Assembly (NCBI GenBank): GCA_017165825.1
Contig: CM029374.1
Span: forward strand, 4,593,486-4,657,485
Origin: Hepsetus odoe
Lineage: Eukaryota > Chordata > Actinopteri > Characiformes > Hepsetidae
Direction of reading: 5' to 3'
Length of the DNA stretch: 64,000 nucleotides
Shown here: in pieces, positions 1 through 12,919 of the stretch
How positions within the stretch are numbered: position 1 is the stretch's first letter
How the letters are laid out: each line of letters starts with the position of its first letter
Notes under the pieces: model-generated
What the model was told of the DNA's origin: nothing
Databases searched by the model: none
Seen by the model: the letters and a program-made list of their open reading frames with translations, nothing else
Made by a program: the position numbers and the translations under genes

Positions 1-1249
1 GTCAGATTTCAGCATGAGAATGTGTGGCCCTCCACAATGAGAGGGTAACTCATGCTGTTGGGAGGGTTGAGCCTGGGCTTTTCAGACTGAAGTATTTTTT
101 GAGAGCTTTGCTGTGAAGGAATGTGCTGAGAGTTTGTGGTTATGACTCAGCAGTGTGTCTTTCGCGCTGACTCGCTGTGACTGGACTCCCTCTGGTCCAG
201 TTCTTGCCTCCACACGCTACACGCTGACTGCTCTTTGTGTGCGGTTGTGAGCCAGCCAGGCCCTAATGGCCATCCTCTGTTATCATTTATGCAATTAGTG
301 TCAAGCCCACAGCTGCTTGGTGGCATAAAGTAGTTGCTGCAGAACTTGATGGATAGGTGGAGTTGCTTTCCACCATGCTCTCACTTTCAACCAGTGGAGT
401 AAAGATGGCAAGCTTAAGCCACTGTCCCGCAGTGCTGATCAGTAAATATTGATTTATTTAAGGACTGTATTAGTAGGTGAAAGCTGCTGGCAGACTGTGA
501 AGTAGAGGGCCAAGTGAGGGTGTTGTTGGTGTCTGAGAACAGGACTATCTGATGCTGAAAATTACATGTGGCCTTATAAGGTAGGAAGCACAGCAAGGTG
601 AGAGGGAGGGGAAGAGAGGAAAAGAGGAATGAGCAGGCTCCTCTACAGCACTTCAGTACCGAACAGCAGGCTTAGAAACTCAAAAAAGCCCTTCTTCCCC
701 TCCCTGGAACTCCCAACCAGCCATATTCTGGTATTGACCTATGGACTTTATGTTTAAGACTTTTTCAAAAGCTGTCTAAGATGTTGGCTAAAGTGCCACC
801 TAATGAGAAATTCTCTTCCTTTGTGTAAAAAGCTACATTCAGAGTATGTTCTTCATTTTTACTTGGAAAATGTTTGTGTGTGAGCTGACATTGAGGGCTA
901 GATCAGGTGAAGTGTTGCAGAATTTTTCAAGCAAATATATTTATCCGTACCGATACATGCATTGCTCAGATCCTGCTGGTGTGGGTTTCCTCTCTTTCAC
1001 CGACACCAACAAAAGGGATTTTCATGCTAATATATTTTTATCTGTGCAATTGTCTTTAAGCAATGGTGAACTAGTTCCAAAAAAATATAGCCCACCTCAG
1101 TAGTGTGCTGCTTTAATAATGGGAACTTAACAGTATATCATTCCTTAAACAATTACATTTATAGCATTTAGCAGATGCACTTACATCAGCGCTTCATCTC
1201 CACATCTGTTCTTCATTGTAGTGACCTGCTGAAGATCAGCAACTGCTGA

Positions 1250-1870
1250 TTAACTATTTTGCAGCCAAGTAACAAAAAATATAAACCCTGTATCTGCATC
1301 TATAGATGTGACTATACTGTGTGTCCCAGAAATTAGATGCCAAAAGGTTTTGAAGAGCTGGACAGGGAAGGCTAGTCCCCTCGGCATTCCTTGGAACAGG
1401 TGCGTCTTCAGACGATACTTGAAGACTGCAAGAGATTCAGCAGTTATGACCACAAGAGGAAGCTCATTCCACCACTGAAGAGTCAGGACTGAGAAGTCTT
1501 GATGCATGTCTTCCGCTTCTCTTAAGTAGAGGAGATTCAAGGTGAGCAGTGCCGGATGTTCTGAAGGGATGAGAAGAGACATGTTGTTTGATAAGTGCCA
1601 TGAAAGAAGAGGGTGCAAGACCATCCTTGTCCTTGAAAGCAAGCTCTAAAGATTTAAACCTGATACGAGCCAGTGCAGGTCCCGTAACAGGTGTAGTAGG
1701 CGAGAACTTGGATGGTTGAAGACGAGTCTTCCCGCAGCATTCTGAATCAGCTGAAGGTTGCTTTCAATGGCCGTCCCACCAGCAGAGAGTTATAGTAGGC
1801 CAGTGTGGAGATGACCTGAGACCGGACAACCAGCTGGATAGCCAAAGGAAAATGTTGTAGCTAAGTTGAG
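1250..1870 (-). mobile_element. LINE (non-LTR retrotransposon) remnant, C-terminal end of the RT polyprotein
   Basis: On the minus strand the conceptual reading resembles the end of fish LINE polyproteins: YNSLLVGRP-like sequence, then RIRFKSLELAFK, and finally QWWNELPLVVITAESLAVFK with RLKTHLF. The reading is broken by frameshifts, so it is a dead, 5'-truncated copy. A partial open stretch (1250-1642) is a relic, not a host gene. The exact clade is not assigned. Confidence 0.72.
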
Positions 1871-3305
1871 AGGGGCTTTATAAAGCTGTAAAGCTTCTTA
1901 ACCCAGCAGCAGTTGCTATGTAGGGATCTAATCTTTTCTACAAATTATTTTTACCCCAGATTTTTAGGGCTTATCATTGGTACTAATAATAAAAAAAAAA
2001 AACATGATGAAACATTCATCCACCAAATAACCCAGTAGCACCTGACTTTGTGGTACCAAACCAGCTGTGTTGAATGAGATGGGTCTGAAGTCTGGGCCTT
2101 CTGGATTGGGTTGATCCTTCTCATCTAGACCCTGTTCACACCTGGGATTAACGTACATTCTAAATGATCCAATCCAATCATAAGTGGACTGTACAGGTGT
2201 GAATGTATCTAAGACAAATTGAAGACACAATGAGATGCGATTGCTCGTTCTTTGAGAGTATGCTTATGTCCCTCAAGCCCATTTGGAGGACCACTGAATT
2301 AATAAATTACTGAACATCGATTAATGTAACACTGTCCACATCTGATGGTATCCACTTAATGCCACCAGGGTGTCCAGATCTTTATGGAACGTCAGAGTCC
2401 GGTGTGGAACACAAAAGGTTCTCGGTCGAGTTCAGTTCTAGACTTGAAGCTGCTTTTCCATCTTGTGGTGCTGCATCATGGCTTCGCAGATTTGGGCTGG
2501 AGGCTGAATTACATCACCAGTTAAAGTGGACGTTCTTGGCTTGTCAGCGCCTCATCCTCCATGATGACCTTTTTTGTCTTAGCTTTTTGTAAACTGACAG
2601 CTCTTGGAAAAAAAGCCAAATGCCATTCATTCATTTGATGGTCAGCTGAGATTTTCTGGAGATCTGGCGGCTTCTGCTAAGAAATGTCAGAAAAGAATTT
2701 GGGAGATGAATCAAGAATTTTATCATATTTCTGGGGCTCCCTTTACAAAGGCAAGTACAGCTGTCGGGGCTTTTTATTGGGAGAAGTTGAGAAGGAAACT
2801 GGTCTCAAGGGTTCATCCATTCACGCACCGTTTCATTTATAATCCTATCCATTTTATAGGTGTTTGTATGTTCTGTAAGCAATCATGTGATTATGTACAA
2901 TTAGTACAATTAGTACAGATTGTTCTCTCCTCTACGAGGTAAGAGAGTGAGGCCCAAAAAATTTAGATTTCAAGTGCAGATTTCTTGATTTGGGAATTTG
3001 AGACCGTTTCAGGTTTTTTTTTTTTTTTTTTGAGATATATCCTGATCTGTGTGTGTGTGTCATATAGTTCTCACTCCAGCCAGATTAAAGTGAGGCCAAT
3101 GGTGGGGTTAGTTTTACACACCTTAACAGAGAAATCCATACTTCACATTTACTTCATAGCTTTTAACGCACCAGTTTAACGTCCCATAAACGTAAATTAA
3201 ATAATTTGTTAATATTTCACCCACCATGTGTTTTTATCTGTATATATAAATGTGTTTTGAAGTCAGATAGCTTGTCTGGTTCAAAAAGGATCGATTTTTA
3301 TAGAT

Positions 3306-3495
3306 AGTGTCACCTCACAGCGAGAAGGTCCGGGTTCGGTTCCCAGGCGGGACGGACCGGGTCTTTTCCGTTTGGAGTTTGCATGTTCTCCCCGTGTGTG
3401 CGTGGGTTTCCTCTGAGAGCTCTGGGTTTCCTCTCATCCCCTGCGACCCTAATTAGGACAAGTGGCCAAGAAAATGCGTGAATGAGAGAGTGTGT
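3306..3495 (+). repeat. L2-tailed tRNA-like SINE (family B)
   Basis: Tail-type sequence with a GGTTCGGTTCC box-B-like motif, the gcatgttctccccgtgtgtg block and a gacaagtggccaagaaaatg end. The same family recurs at many sites in the window. The family name is not assigned. Confidence 0.7.
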
Positions 3496-3854
3496 TACGT
3501 CAAACACCTCTAAGCAAAAAGCTTGTACTCTTACATACATGTAAGCAATTTGTACGCTTAATTGATGCTTTCCTGTACTCTCTAATTTACCCTACCAGAG
3601 TTTTCCACTCGTTTACTCATTGTATTTCTTTTTCAGACATTCACAGATATTCTGTAAGTGAGCAGTAAAATTGTCTCAGAGAAGACCAGACAATATTTGC
3701 GCCACAATATCATATTATTGCGATTCAGCCGGAGAGCAGAAAGCCCGTTGAGCACAGAAATCCAGCCATCTTTGCCACTTTTGATTCAAAGAACGAGATT
3801 TGTCAGTCTGTGAGTGTACTACAATTTTCAAAAGGATGAAATAATGTTAAATAA

Positions 3855-4040
3855 GTGAAAGTGACTGCCAGTCACACAACACAGCACACAGTGAACGGCA
3901 ACGAAATTCGACCTCTCATAGACAATGCGCAGCAGCGATGGGGACGGTACCTTGCTCAAGGGTAATTCAGGGAAGCCTGCTGGTCCGGGTTTGGAACCCT
4001 ACGACCTTTTGATCCTAGGGCTTAGTCCACTATATCATAA
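3855..4040 (-). repeat. tRNA-headed SINE (family A)
   Basis: Minus-oriented copy, read on the plus strand as gtgaaagtgac, then ggtaccttgctcaaggg, then a tRNA-like box-B region (ggaaccctacgacc). It is diverged. Confidence 0.75.
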
Positions 4041-4540
4041 TCACAATAATACCGGGGCAGAAATAACCCCGTTTCAGTATTCTCGCGTATAGACCTCATA
4101 TCTCTCATGCACTGAGAGGATTTTGATTAGCGTCTCCACAGTCCTGCTTTTGAACGTGTCAGTGCTTGTCAGAGTAATAGCAGTTCAGGAGCGAAGAGCT
4201 CTTCAGCAGGAGCGGCGAGAATAGCTGGTAGTTGTGGCCTCGACCGTACGCTGGATGTTGTGTTGATCATTTGTCGTGACATTATGATTATAGAGCAGTT
4301 AGCTGCTAATAACGGCCTGTTGTGTTTTTCTTTTGGTTAAACTTGAAAGTGCTTTGCCTTCGTCTTTTGCCTTCCTTGCTTTTGGGAACGGTGTTTTTCT
4401 GGGTCCCGGTAGGGCATGCGAGGTAATTTGTGTTGATGGCAGCCAAGTGGTACTGGAACTGGAAGTTCACGTGCATTGTTCTCAGCATGGATGTCATGGT
4501 TGCCCGCTCTACCTGCAGGGACATGCACACAAACTCCTAA

Positions 4541-4566
4541 CTCTCTCTCTCTCTCTCTCACACTCA

Positions 4567-4600
<34 letters not shown>
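4541..4600. repeat. (CT)n and (CA)n microsatellites
   Basis: A pure CT run is followed within a few bases by a CA run of about 33 nt. Confidence 0.95.
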
Positions 4601-4601
<1 letters not shown>

Positions 4602-5039
4602 CTGTGTCTGGAAATCTCCACGAGGAACATTCTTTCATTGCTCTCTCAGCCCTCTTCCAACAATGCTCTATAATTACGGCCTGGCTTGTTGTCAAGATAT
4701 TACCTGAAAACCTCCCTTCGGGACATTATTTCAGTGCCGGTTCAGTGATCTGTCAACCTTTTTCAAGTCTTCTGTCCACATGCCTTACATACTACCATCC
4801 TCTTTTACTAGGGCTGCTTGGTAAGAACAAAAGGAAATCAAATTGCAATCAAAATAATAACATTAAAAATTACAGTTGCTGGCAATAGTGGCTCTAACCG
4901 TGTTGGCAGCCTAGGTAAGACTTTTTAAAATGTTGACTCTTTTTAATACCTTGCCGTTTTAAATCTTGGATCTGATAATCCTTTTCGATTTGAAACGACT
5001 GATGCATGATTTGATTAAACTCAATGATATAATTCTTAT

Positions 5040-5510
5040 GCTGGATATAATGGCAAGGTGCTGTGCAGCCTTCATTTCTTCATATTTTGCTTCCAAAGAG
5101 TCAGACCTTATTGTATTTTGGATGTATCGTTGAAGGTCAGTGTGCCAGGCTTCCTGTAGGACAAAGTTTTTGTCTCTCATTTTCAGCCCAGTCTCTATAC
5201 CAGAGCAGTTTGGTTGTTTTTTGTTTGAACATCTGAACCTTCAAGCAGAACAAAGCGTCTAACTTAAGACATGAAGCGGTGAAGAAACAGGTGCAGATGA
5301 TTCCACATGATCAGGTGATTCGTTTCCTGCTGGTGCTGAACGCTGAGTGCTCGGAATCTCTTTTTCTAGGCAACTTGCATGACACGCTAAACATTTGGCC
5401 CCAGTTTTTTTATTTAATCTGTTCAAAAAGCTTAGATTAGACAGTTTGACAGGCGTAAAATTGCATTTTTGCAGTGATTCCCTAGCAAATTATAAATGAG
5501 GGGTGGCTCA
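5040..5510. mobile_element. TIR element (family C) copy, degraded
   Basis: Shares internal blocks with the complete copies at 50481 and 63151, such as catattttgcttccaaagag and gaagaaacaggtgcagatga, and ends in aaatgaggggtggctcaaaa. Confidence 0.6.
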
Positions 5511-6688
5511 AAACCCAGAGGGTCAGTATAAATGGGTAAGTGCGTGTACTGTGCAGGAATCCTGAGTCCATTGGCCTTCAAACTTCTGATCCTGGGGCCT
5601 AGTCCTTAACCACTAGGCCACAGCTGCCCCCCAGTAGCATGAGCCACTGATGCATCAAGGCTGCTCTGCACAAAGCTGGATGTTTTTGGATAATGGAGCA
5701 CTCTGACCCGCTGTGCCTGATCACCTGGTTAACAGCAGTCCTTTGGCCAGAAATGGGCCAGTGATGAATGCCTTAAAGGTGGGATGATCAGCAACAGTAA
5801 TTGTTCTGGACCTAAAAGGCAGGTGGTACCCATAAAGTGGTCAATGAGTCAAAGCACAAGCACGGAGGTTGTGATAAAGGGGACAGTGATTGTATATCCC
5901 TCACCGTGACAAGTTGAAAAGACAGAGGAAGGCTTAAGCTTTCTCTTACCTACCAAAGGAGCCTGTTCAGACATGTTGATTGGCTAATCAAGGGAGCGGT
6001 AGTTTGTGATTGATGACTCATTGTTAAAAAGTCATTGCAGTTGGGTTTGTATATTCAGCAGTTTCCCACTGGCTGTAAAGCCCCATCTTTGTGAGCTCAC
6101 TATGCTGGTCCAGGATTTATGAGCCTGCAGATTTATGACCCTGCCATCACCAGGCTAGCAAACCGCTGCAGGGCGAATGCAGAGTAACTTCATAACAAGA
6201 CTTTTTCAGGAGAACGGAGAAGATCCAAACGCAGCTCTGTCAGAACACAACGACCCTGACGTACAAGGTGGTGGATGTTCTCCTTAAACCTAAAACCTAA
6301 AGATTCGGTAGGAAATGGACTCAACTCAGGTCAGCTATGTCATGTTTGGAGTCTATATTCTGGAGTTAAACACCAGAAGTCAATAATCACTCTAAAAATA
6401 TATTTACAAAACCTCCCCAGATATGCTCAAGCTGCCTCCAGCTCTACATAAAGAATGGTCAACACTTAAGGCCGAAGTGCTGGACAGTTAGAAAGAAGGT
6501 GAGGTCAGGTGAGTTAGGATAAGATGAGAATAAATATGATGAAAATGAGATATTGTTTGGAGCCGTTTGGATAAGTCAATAAAGATAACAGATATGAAAT
6601 AATATTTAAAGATACACATCTAAAAATAGAAGTAGGTAAGGATGTTAGATACATTAAAAATCACAAAAAGTAGCAATAAGACCGTGTC

Positions 6689-6860
6689 CAGTGGTAGCCT
6701 AGTGGATCCCAGATCAGTGAGGTACCCTTGAGCAAGATACCGTCCCCATCACTGCTCCGTAGGCGCTGGATATAGCTGCCCACTGCTGCACGTATGTGTG
6801 TGGGTGAAAAGCGGAGGTTTCGTTTCACTGTGTGCTGTGCTGTGTTAATAGTCACTTCAT
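6689..6860 (+). repeat. tRNA-headed SINE (family A), internally deleted head
   Basis: Contains taccgtccccatcactgctc and the cactgtgtgctgtgctgtgt tail. Part of the box-B segment is missing. Confidence 0.7.
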
Positions 6861-7636
6861 TCCAGCACCTCCTTATAGTCACTTATTTTTTTCTATCCTG
6901 CCGTTTTCCTGCCTGCATTTGAAGGCCTCCAGATAGCGCTGGGTTGGTTAGTTAAAGACAAACAGGGTGACCGTGAATCGGGTTGAAGGATTAAAAAGGT
7001 GCCACGGAGGTTTTGGAGCGAGGGAAGAAGTAGGCCAGTGAATCTTCCCGCCAGATGAGTTTAACATAAGCTTGGGGTTGATTTACAGGTCCGAGCTGCA
7101 GTCCTGGCCACTGTGCGGATGTCTTGGACCGTTGACTCGGCTCTCTTTGTCTTTCTTTCTCTCTCTGGTCTGGTTTGCTTCACCCGGCACCCTCATTAGA
7201 ACAGCTGCCGGCTGCCAGCTCCTCTGTGAGGCGCATTAGCATTGCTGGGCCGGATTAGTGCTAATTGATTTCTTGCTGGGGGAAAGCTTGGTGGCGAGGT
7301 GCGGGAAGTGGGAGTTTAGTTTTGTTTTTTTTGCCATTTTTCTTAAGACCTGAAGCTCTATATCTCTGGTTCTTATGATCTTTCCAGTTTCTTTTTATTG
7401 TGAGACAATGGAGATGAAGTAGTGATGCGGATTAGTGAATTTCACCTGCAGCTTTACAGAAACCGATGAATAAATTGTCCCAGTCATCTCCTCTAGACAT
7501 TTGCGAGGTTATATAAGTAGGGATGGCAGGGAGAGAAGTTTTTACTTTCCTGCCTAATTTGTCATGGGATGACATTCTTTGAATGGATATTTGAGCATGT
7601 TAAATGTGGGTATATATGCAGTGCTATGAGTAATTA

Positions 7637-8083
7637 CAGTCGCCTCCAAAAGTACTGGACCAGCAAGGCCATTTAAATAGTTTTTGCTGTGCACTGAAGA
7701 CATTTGGATTCGAGATCAACAGATGAATATGAGATGAGAGAGGAGATTTTCAGCTTTAATTTCCTGGTATCTAGATATCTTAAATAACACAGATTATACA
7801 ACTTTTTGATGAAGATGAACAGGATTAGAAACAAGTATATTAGTGGGTCAGCTCCAGCTGGACGATTTGGAGACAAAGTCAGAGCCGCTGTGGCGACCCC
7901 TAAATGAGAGCAGCTGAAAGTAGAAGAATATCATCATATGTAGATGTAAATACCAGAAAATAAAGCTTAAAATTTGATCTCCTATTCATTTTTTTTTTAT
8001 CCAAAACCCAAATATCTTCAGTGCACCGCAAAAAAAGAATTAACTGGCCCTGCTCTTCCTATACTTTTGGATGGGACTGTTGG
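7637..8083. mobile_element. Tc1/mariner-like MITE with about 40-bp TIRs
   Basis: The left end acagtcgcctccaaaagtac is imperfectly mirrored by the right end tatacttttggatgggactg. The element is about 447 bp and noncoding. It carries an internal piece matching the RTE-LINE 3' tail (gccgctgtggcgacccctaa), which suggests a nested insertion. The superfamily is inferred from TIR style. Confidence 0.65.
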
Positions 8084-8658
8084 TAAACAAGAAGTTTATT
8101 GACAGACAAACTGGAATTTTACAGGCATTACATATTTCTTCCCATTTCTGTTCCCCTGCTAGTTCACTTCTGTTTTTTCTTGCTGCTATACTTCAGTAAC
8201 TGCCCTCTAGCAGGCGCCTGCTGTCCACAGCGCAACCAGCTGGATTTAGTGGTCAAGTCTTTGACTAGTTTGTGTGTACATATGTGTTTTGTGTGTGTGT
8301 GTGTGTGTGTGAGCCTGGAGACAGAGAGATAGAGAGATGGAGAAATGGAGAAGCAGAGAGACGGAGGGAGTTTATGAGCGGTTCGGGACAGGCCATATAT
8401 GGAGCTGAGTGTGCTGAGTCTGGCTGCTGCCCCACTAGTTGTATTTTCCTTTCTGTCACATTTCATTCCTTTGCAATCATCCCGCTCTATTCTAACGCTT
8501 CCAGCAGGGCTGCGTTTTTTCTTTCTTCATCCCTTGCTCCTTTTTTCACCCATCACCTGGCAGGCTTAAGGGCATTGTACTATTATGTGGGTGCGAGATT
8601 GTCAGTGTTTGTGTGTATCATTTTGTATTTTTGCAGTTAGGGCTTTGTGGAAGCACAG

Positions 8659-8660
<2 letters not shown>

Positions 8661-8691
<31 letters not shown>
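8661..8691. repeat. (GT)n microsatellite
   Basis: Pure GT run of about 31 nt; a shorter one lies at 8291-8310. Confidence 0.95.
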
Positions 8692-8692
<1 letters not shown>

Positions 8693-8962
8693 ACGTGTGC
8701 CTGCTCTCTATGGTGTGTGTGTACTATGGCAGATCCAGGCTGGTGCCCATGGGGTGCCGTGGCCTCTCTGGAATGGTGCAGCTCAAGTTACTTGGTTTGG
8801 CAGCAGCCGAGAGCGTAGCCGGTGGCATGTAATGTGTGTGAGCGTGCATGAGTGTGTTTATGTATAGTGGAGTGTTTGTAAGGTCAGGTGTTAGATCAGG
8901 GTGTGTGAATTGTGTAGGAGTGAAGTACAGTGGAACAGGTTTACTTGTATCTGGTATTAAAA

Positions 8963-9105
8963 GGGGCAGCAGCCGCAGGATTGGAAAGTTGTGGGCTCCA
9001 ATCCCAGATCTGTAGGTTGCCCTGAGGTACCTTTGATCAAGGTACCATCCCCATCACTGCTGCCCAGGCCCTGGACATGGCTCCCACTTACTGCACATGA
9101 GGGCT
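8963..9105 (+). repeat. tRNA-headed SINE (family A), partial
   Basis: Contains a degenerate box B (gggctccaatcccag) and caaggtaccatccccatcac. Confidence 0.65.
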
Positions 9106-9127
9106 GACACTATCGATTATTTTTAAA

Positions 9128-9330
9128 AGTGGGTTGGTGCATTGGTTAGAGCTGGCACCTCACAGGCTCTCGCCTCCAGGCTCCTTTCTGCGCTGGCATG
9201 TTCTGTCTGCCTGGGTTTCCTCCAGGTGCTCTGGTTTCCTCCTACAGTCCAAAAACATCTTCAGGTGGATGTGAGGTGCTAAGTTTCCCTCTTGGTGTGA
9301 CCGTGAATACAAGCAGCCCGGGTGTGGGAA
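9128..9330 (+). repeat. L2-tailed SINE (family B)
   Basis: Contains gggtttcctccaggtgctct and gtccaaaaacat blocks. It is truncated before the 3' end. Confidence 0.65.
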
Positions 9331-9389
9331 AGATGGTAAACAGCAGTTCAGTGCCAGAAGTCTGTAGTGAAGGAGTCGAATGCTACATG

Positions 9390-10011
9390 CAGTACCGTGC
9401 AAAAGTCTTGAGTCACTTCTTTAGATTTTGCAGGAAAATGGGACAAAATATTTTAGTGTTTTATTGCATCATGTGCAAATGCACCAGTAAATATAATTCC
9501 AGTCAATATTTGATTTAACCACCGTTATTCTTCAGCACAGCCTGAACTCTCTTAGGCGAGCTTTCTCGTCATTTCTTGAAGTTGTCTTCAGGAATAGTTC
9601 TCCGGGCTTCTTGAAGGACGTTCCAAAGCTCTTCTTTGTACATCGCCTGCCTTTTGTTTCGTTATCTGTCCAGATCAAGTCAAGTGGGTTTTATTCCCAT
9701 TTCAGCCATATACACAGTACACAGTGAAACGAAACTACGCTCGACACATGAGAGGACATCCAACATGACATAGAACACGCCACGAGACAATAGACTAACA
9801 AGTGCCAAGACAACAACCAGTGCAGAGGCAACTGCACAGCAGAGGACAGAGAACATTCAGACGATTCCACACTGCAGGCACAGGGACTGCACTGAAAGTG
9901 AGAGCTAAAAACTTTGTCCTTCAGGAAGCCTGGAGAACAAGAAAGTTTGACATTTTGGATACAAAAATATAAAGAAATGAAGGAGTGGCTCTTTTATTTT
10001 GCACAGTACTG
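9390..10011. mobile_element. TIR element (family C) with nested insertion
   Basis: Left end cagtaccgtgcaaaagtctt; right end ttttgcacagtactg. It is about 620 bp, against about 410-445 bp for the other complete copies. The excess matches a separate repeat block around 9668-9830, related to 52749-52850, so that block probably inserted into the element. Confidence 0.65.
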
Positions 10012-10216
10012 TGTGTTTTTGTCGTGACCGTCCTCAGGATGATAGAAAAATGCCAATGTGGTTAGTGGCGGATCTCCAAAATCAGGAAATGGCCACTAAA
10101 AAGAGTTTTTTTGGAGCAAAACAGCCACAGCAGGTAAAGCAAAGGTCAAGCATGGATGAGATGAAGCATCTAGTAATACAAAAGATAAACAGAAACAGAC
10201 TGAAGGACAGGAATAC

Positions 10217-10218
<2 letters not shown>

Positions 10219-10292
<74 letters not shown>
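10219..10292. repeat. long (GT)37 microsatellite
   Basis: Uninterrupted GT run of 74 nt, among the longest pure arrays here. Confidence 0.97.
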
Positions 10293-10294
<2 letters not shown>

Positions 10295-10420
10295 TTAAAA
10301 GCTTAAGAGCAGCTCTGTCTAGGAACTGCTGTGGCGATATATAATGACAGCTCTGGCTGATGTCTCCTTTCCAACATATAATTATTGTGACAGCAGTGCT
10401 TCTGACAGCGTAACATCTTT

Positions 10421-10525
10421 CCTTCTCTCTCCCTCTCTCTCTCTCTCTGTATCTCTGTATCTCTCTCTCTCTGTATCTCTCTCCCTCTCTCTCTCTCTCT
10501 GTATCTCTGTATCTCTCTCTCTCTG

Positions 10526-10560
<35 letters not shown>

Positions 10561-11190
10561 CTTAAACCGTGATAAAAGCAGTTACACAGTGTGTCCACTG
10601 GAAGTCCAGTCTCTGTTTATTGCCGGTTTATTACTGTGATCCACCAGTACGTGTTTACTGTTATCTTGCAGCTGCAGTTTTACTGAATCTGGGAATCTGA
10701 AAGCCACCGCATTGGCCGGATGCGTCATGTTGGCGACACACTCGGCCTGTTGATTGCTTGACATGAAATGCTCATATTTGTTTGATCAGACGAACAACCC
10801 TGCGCAAGTAATATTAAATATTATTTTAAATTGATTCATTTATCTTTGAAAATGTATCTTTCTAATTGAAATGTAATCATTATGACCAGTGAACTACTAA
10901 ACAGGGCCTAAAATCATATATACTCCACTTTCTCTCTCATTCTCCCCCCATTCTCTTTCTGTCTCTCTTTCTCTTTCTCCCTTTGTCTCTCATTCTCTCA
11001 CATTGTCTCTCTTTCCCCCCTCTTTCTCCCTTTGTCTCTCCATCTTTCTCTCGCTCTCTCTCTTTCTCCCTTTGTCTCTCCATCTTTCTCTCTCTCTCTT
11101 TCTCCCTTTGTCTCTCTCACTCTTTCTCACTATCTCTCTCTTTCTCAGTTACTCTCTCTCTGTCTCCCTCTGTCTGTTTCTCTCTCAAAA
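10421..11190. repeat. CT-rich repeat cluster
   Basis: Two CT-rich blocks (10421-10558 and 10927-11190). The first is a tandem duplication of about 52 bp containing gtatctctgtatctct. The second repeats ctttctccctttgtctct. Ordinary sequence lies between them. Confidence 0.9.
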
Positions 11191-11954
11191 AAAGAAAGCA
11201 CAGATATGATTATGCAAAAATATGCTAATTTTATGCACCCTCGAGGCCTCCCACTTAACATGCCCCACCCACACAATTTTATCTGACTTAACGTTAATAT
11301 GCAGAGACTGTCCATCATCCTGGGGACATTTGGTTTCCATAAGGAGCTAAACATTCGGTCCACTTACACGTCCACTTTAAAGCCACACTGTCTCACACAG
11401 CTTGCTGAGCCAAAGCCACATGACAGAGCAACGGGAACAAGCTCATCCAGCAGAACGCTAATTCGGATGTGTGATGTCATTTCCTCTTTCACCACACCGT
11501 GGTCAGGCCGGCAGCTTGTTGTGGCGAAGGAACAGATACCATAATTGAACATGTGGTGAAAATTACAGGGAAGACAAGCTTCGAGTGTGTGTGGGTGGTA
11601 GAGGACATCCAACAGTTTGCAACAGTTACCTGTTATGAAAAAGTGAGCTGGGGGAGAGGAAGAGAAAACATGGTGGTCCTTACACCTGAGCATTCACCAA
11701 GTGTTGTGACCATCATCAGGAGGTTGGGAGTGCAATGCTAGATTTTTAAAAGACAATTACTGGCTTTGCGCTCTCAGTGTGGGCAGGATGTTCCTCCCTC
11801 TCCACTCTGCTAGCCAGCTACTCTCAGAAAAAGTAATATTGGAGTGTCCATGGGATGTCTCCTCAAGGGAACATTATTCCACCGTTAATTTAGTTTATAG
11901 TGCACTGATTCCATACCCTGTCCCAACTCTAGGCTTTTGATTTTACTGTTCTAT

Positions 11955-12075
11955 TTTAGGGCAGCATGGTTGCACAGTTGCACAGCGAGAAGCAAGAAGT
12001 GTCCTGGGTTCTGTTCCTGTGCGGAGTTTGCATGTTCTTCTTGTGTCAGTGTGGGTTTCCTTCAGGTTATGAAAT
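11955..12075 (+). repeat. L2-tailed SINE (family B), fragment
   Basis: Contains ggcagcatggttgcacagtt and gtgtgggtttccttcaggtt. Confidence 0.6.
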
Positions 12076-12489
12076 TTTTACCCCTTTCCTTGGACAAATA
12101 TATATTTAAGGAATTAAATCTGACCTGACCTGTACATTTACACTGTCTGTACCTTGATGAACCAAAAATGTACTTGCACAGCACCTTACTTCAGAAACAA
12201 TTGGCATTTTTTTCTTAAACGGTTAGTGTTCTTCTCCAGTGGAACTGAAGTCCAATGATGTCGCATTAGCACGAGTTTGATAAATGTGACAAGTGCTAGT
12301 CTACATCTTCCTGGTGTTTGGGGGCTATCGTGTGATGGGATTGACTTAGCAAACTGGTAGGAATTGGTTCCAACTTCGAAATACATTTTTGTCACCCCTA
12401 AAGTTGCCTTTTCAGACATACAGGGTGTTCTAATGACACTTAATTTGGTGTAAAGGAAGGTCAGCAGATCAGGAACGTACTTCAAACAT

Positions 12490-12692
12490 CAAGCCTAGAG
12501 AACATTTCCTGAAGACGACTTCAAGAAAGGACAAGAAAGCTCACCTAAGAGATCTCAGGCTGTGCTGAAGAATTTCGGTGGTCATACCAAATATGGACTT
12601 TAACGCTGGCTAGTTATTCAAACTGTATTAAGATAGTTTCCTGCAACATGTAAAGAAATGAGAGGGGCTCAAGACTTCTGCACAGCACTGTA
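12490..12692. mobile_element. TIR element (family C), right half
   Basis: Ends gaaatgagaggggctcaaga then cttctgcacagcactgtac, with the internal block aggctgtgctgaagaatttc. Confidence 0.6.
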
Positions 12693-12886
12693 CATCTGTT
12701 GACCTTAGTTGACACTGGAGCAGGATGATTACTGGTTGTTATTTGCACAGCTGGGTAATTGTGTGCAGTAAGCTGAGTGGATTGAAGGGTGTGGAGCGTC
12801 AGGCCTCTGATTTGGAGGTTGTTACTTTAGAACAGGACTGAAAAGAAGTCTGGAAATTAGAAAGTGTATCATTCCGGTGGGAAATG

Positions 12887-12892
<6 letters not shown>

Positions 12893-12917
<25 letters not shown>
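12893..12917. repeat. (CA)n microsatellite
   Basis: CA run of about 25 nt. Confidence 0.9.

Positions 12918-12919
<2 letters not shown>

Noticed and set aside
1250..1642. 130-codon minus-strand frame as a host gene
   Set aside because: Its sequence is the decayed end of a LINE polyprotein, with frameshifts around it.
10170..10598. 142-codon minus-strand frame with Arg-Glu and Thr-His repeats
   Set aside because: Pure translation of GA and CA microsatellites.
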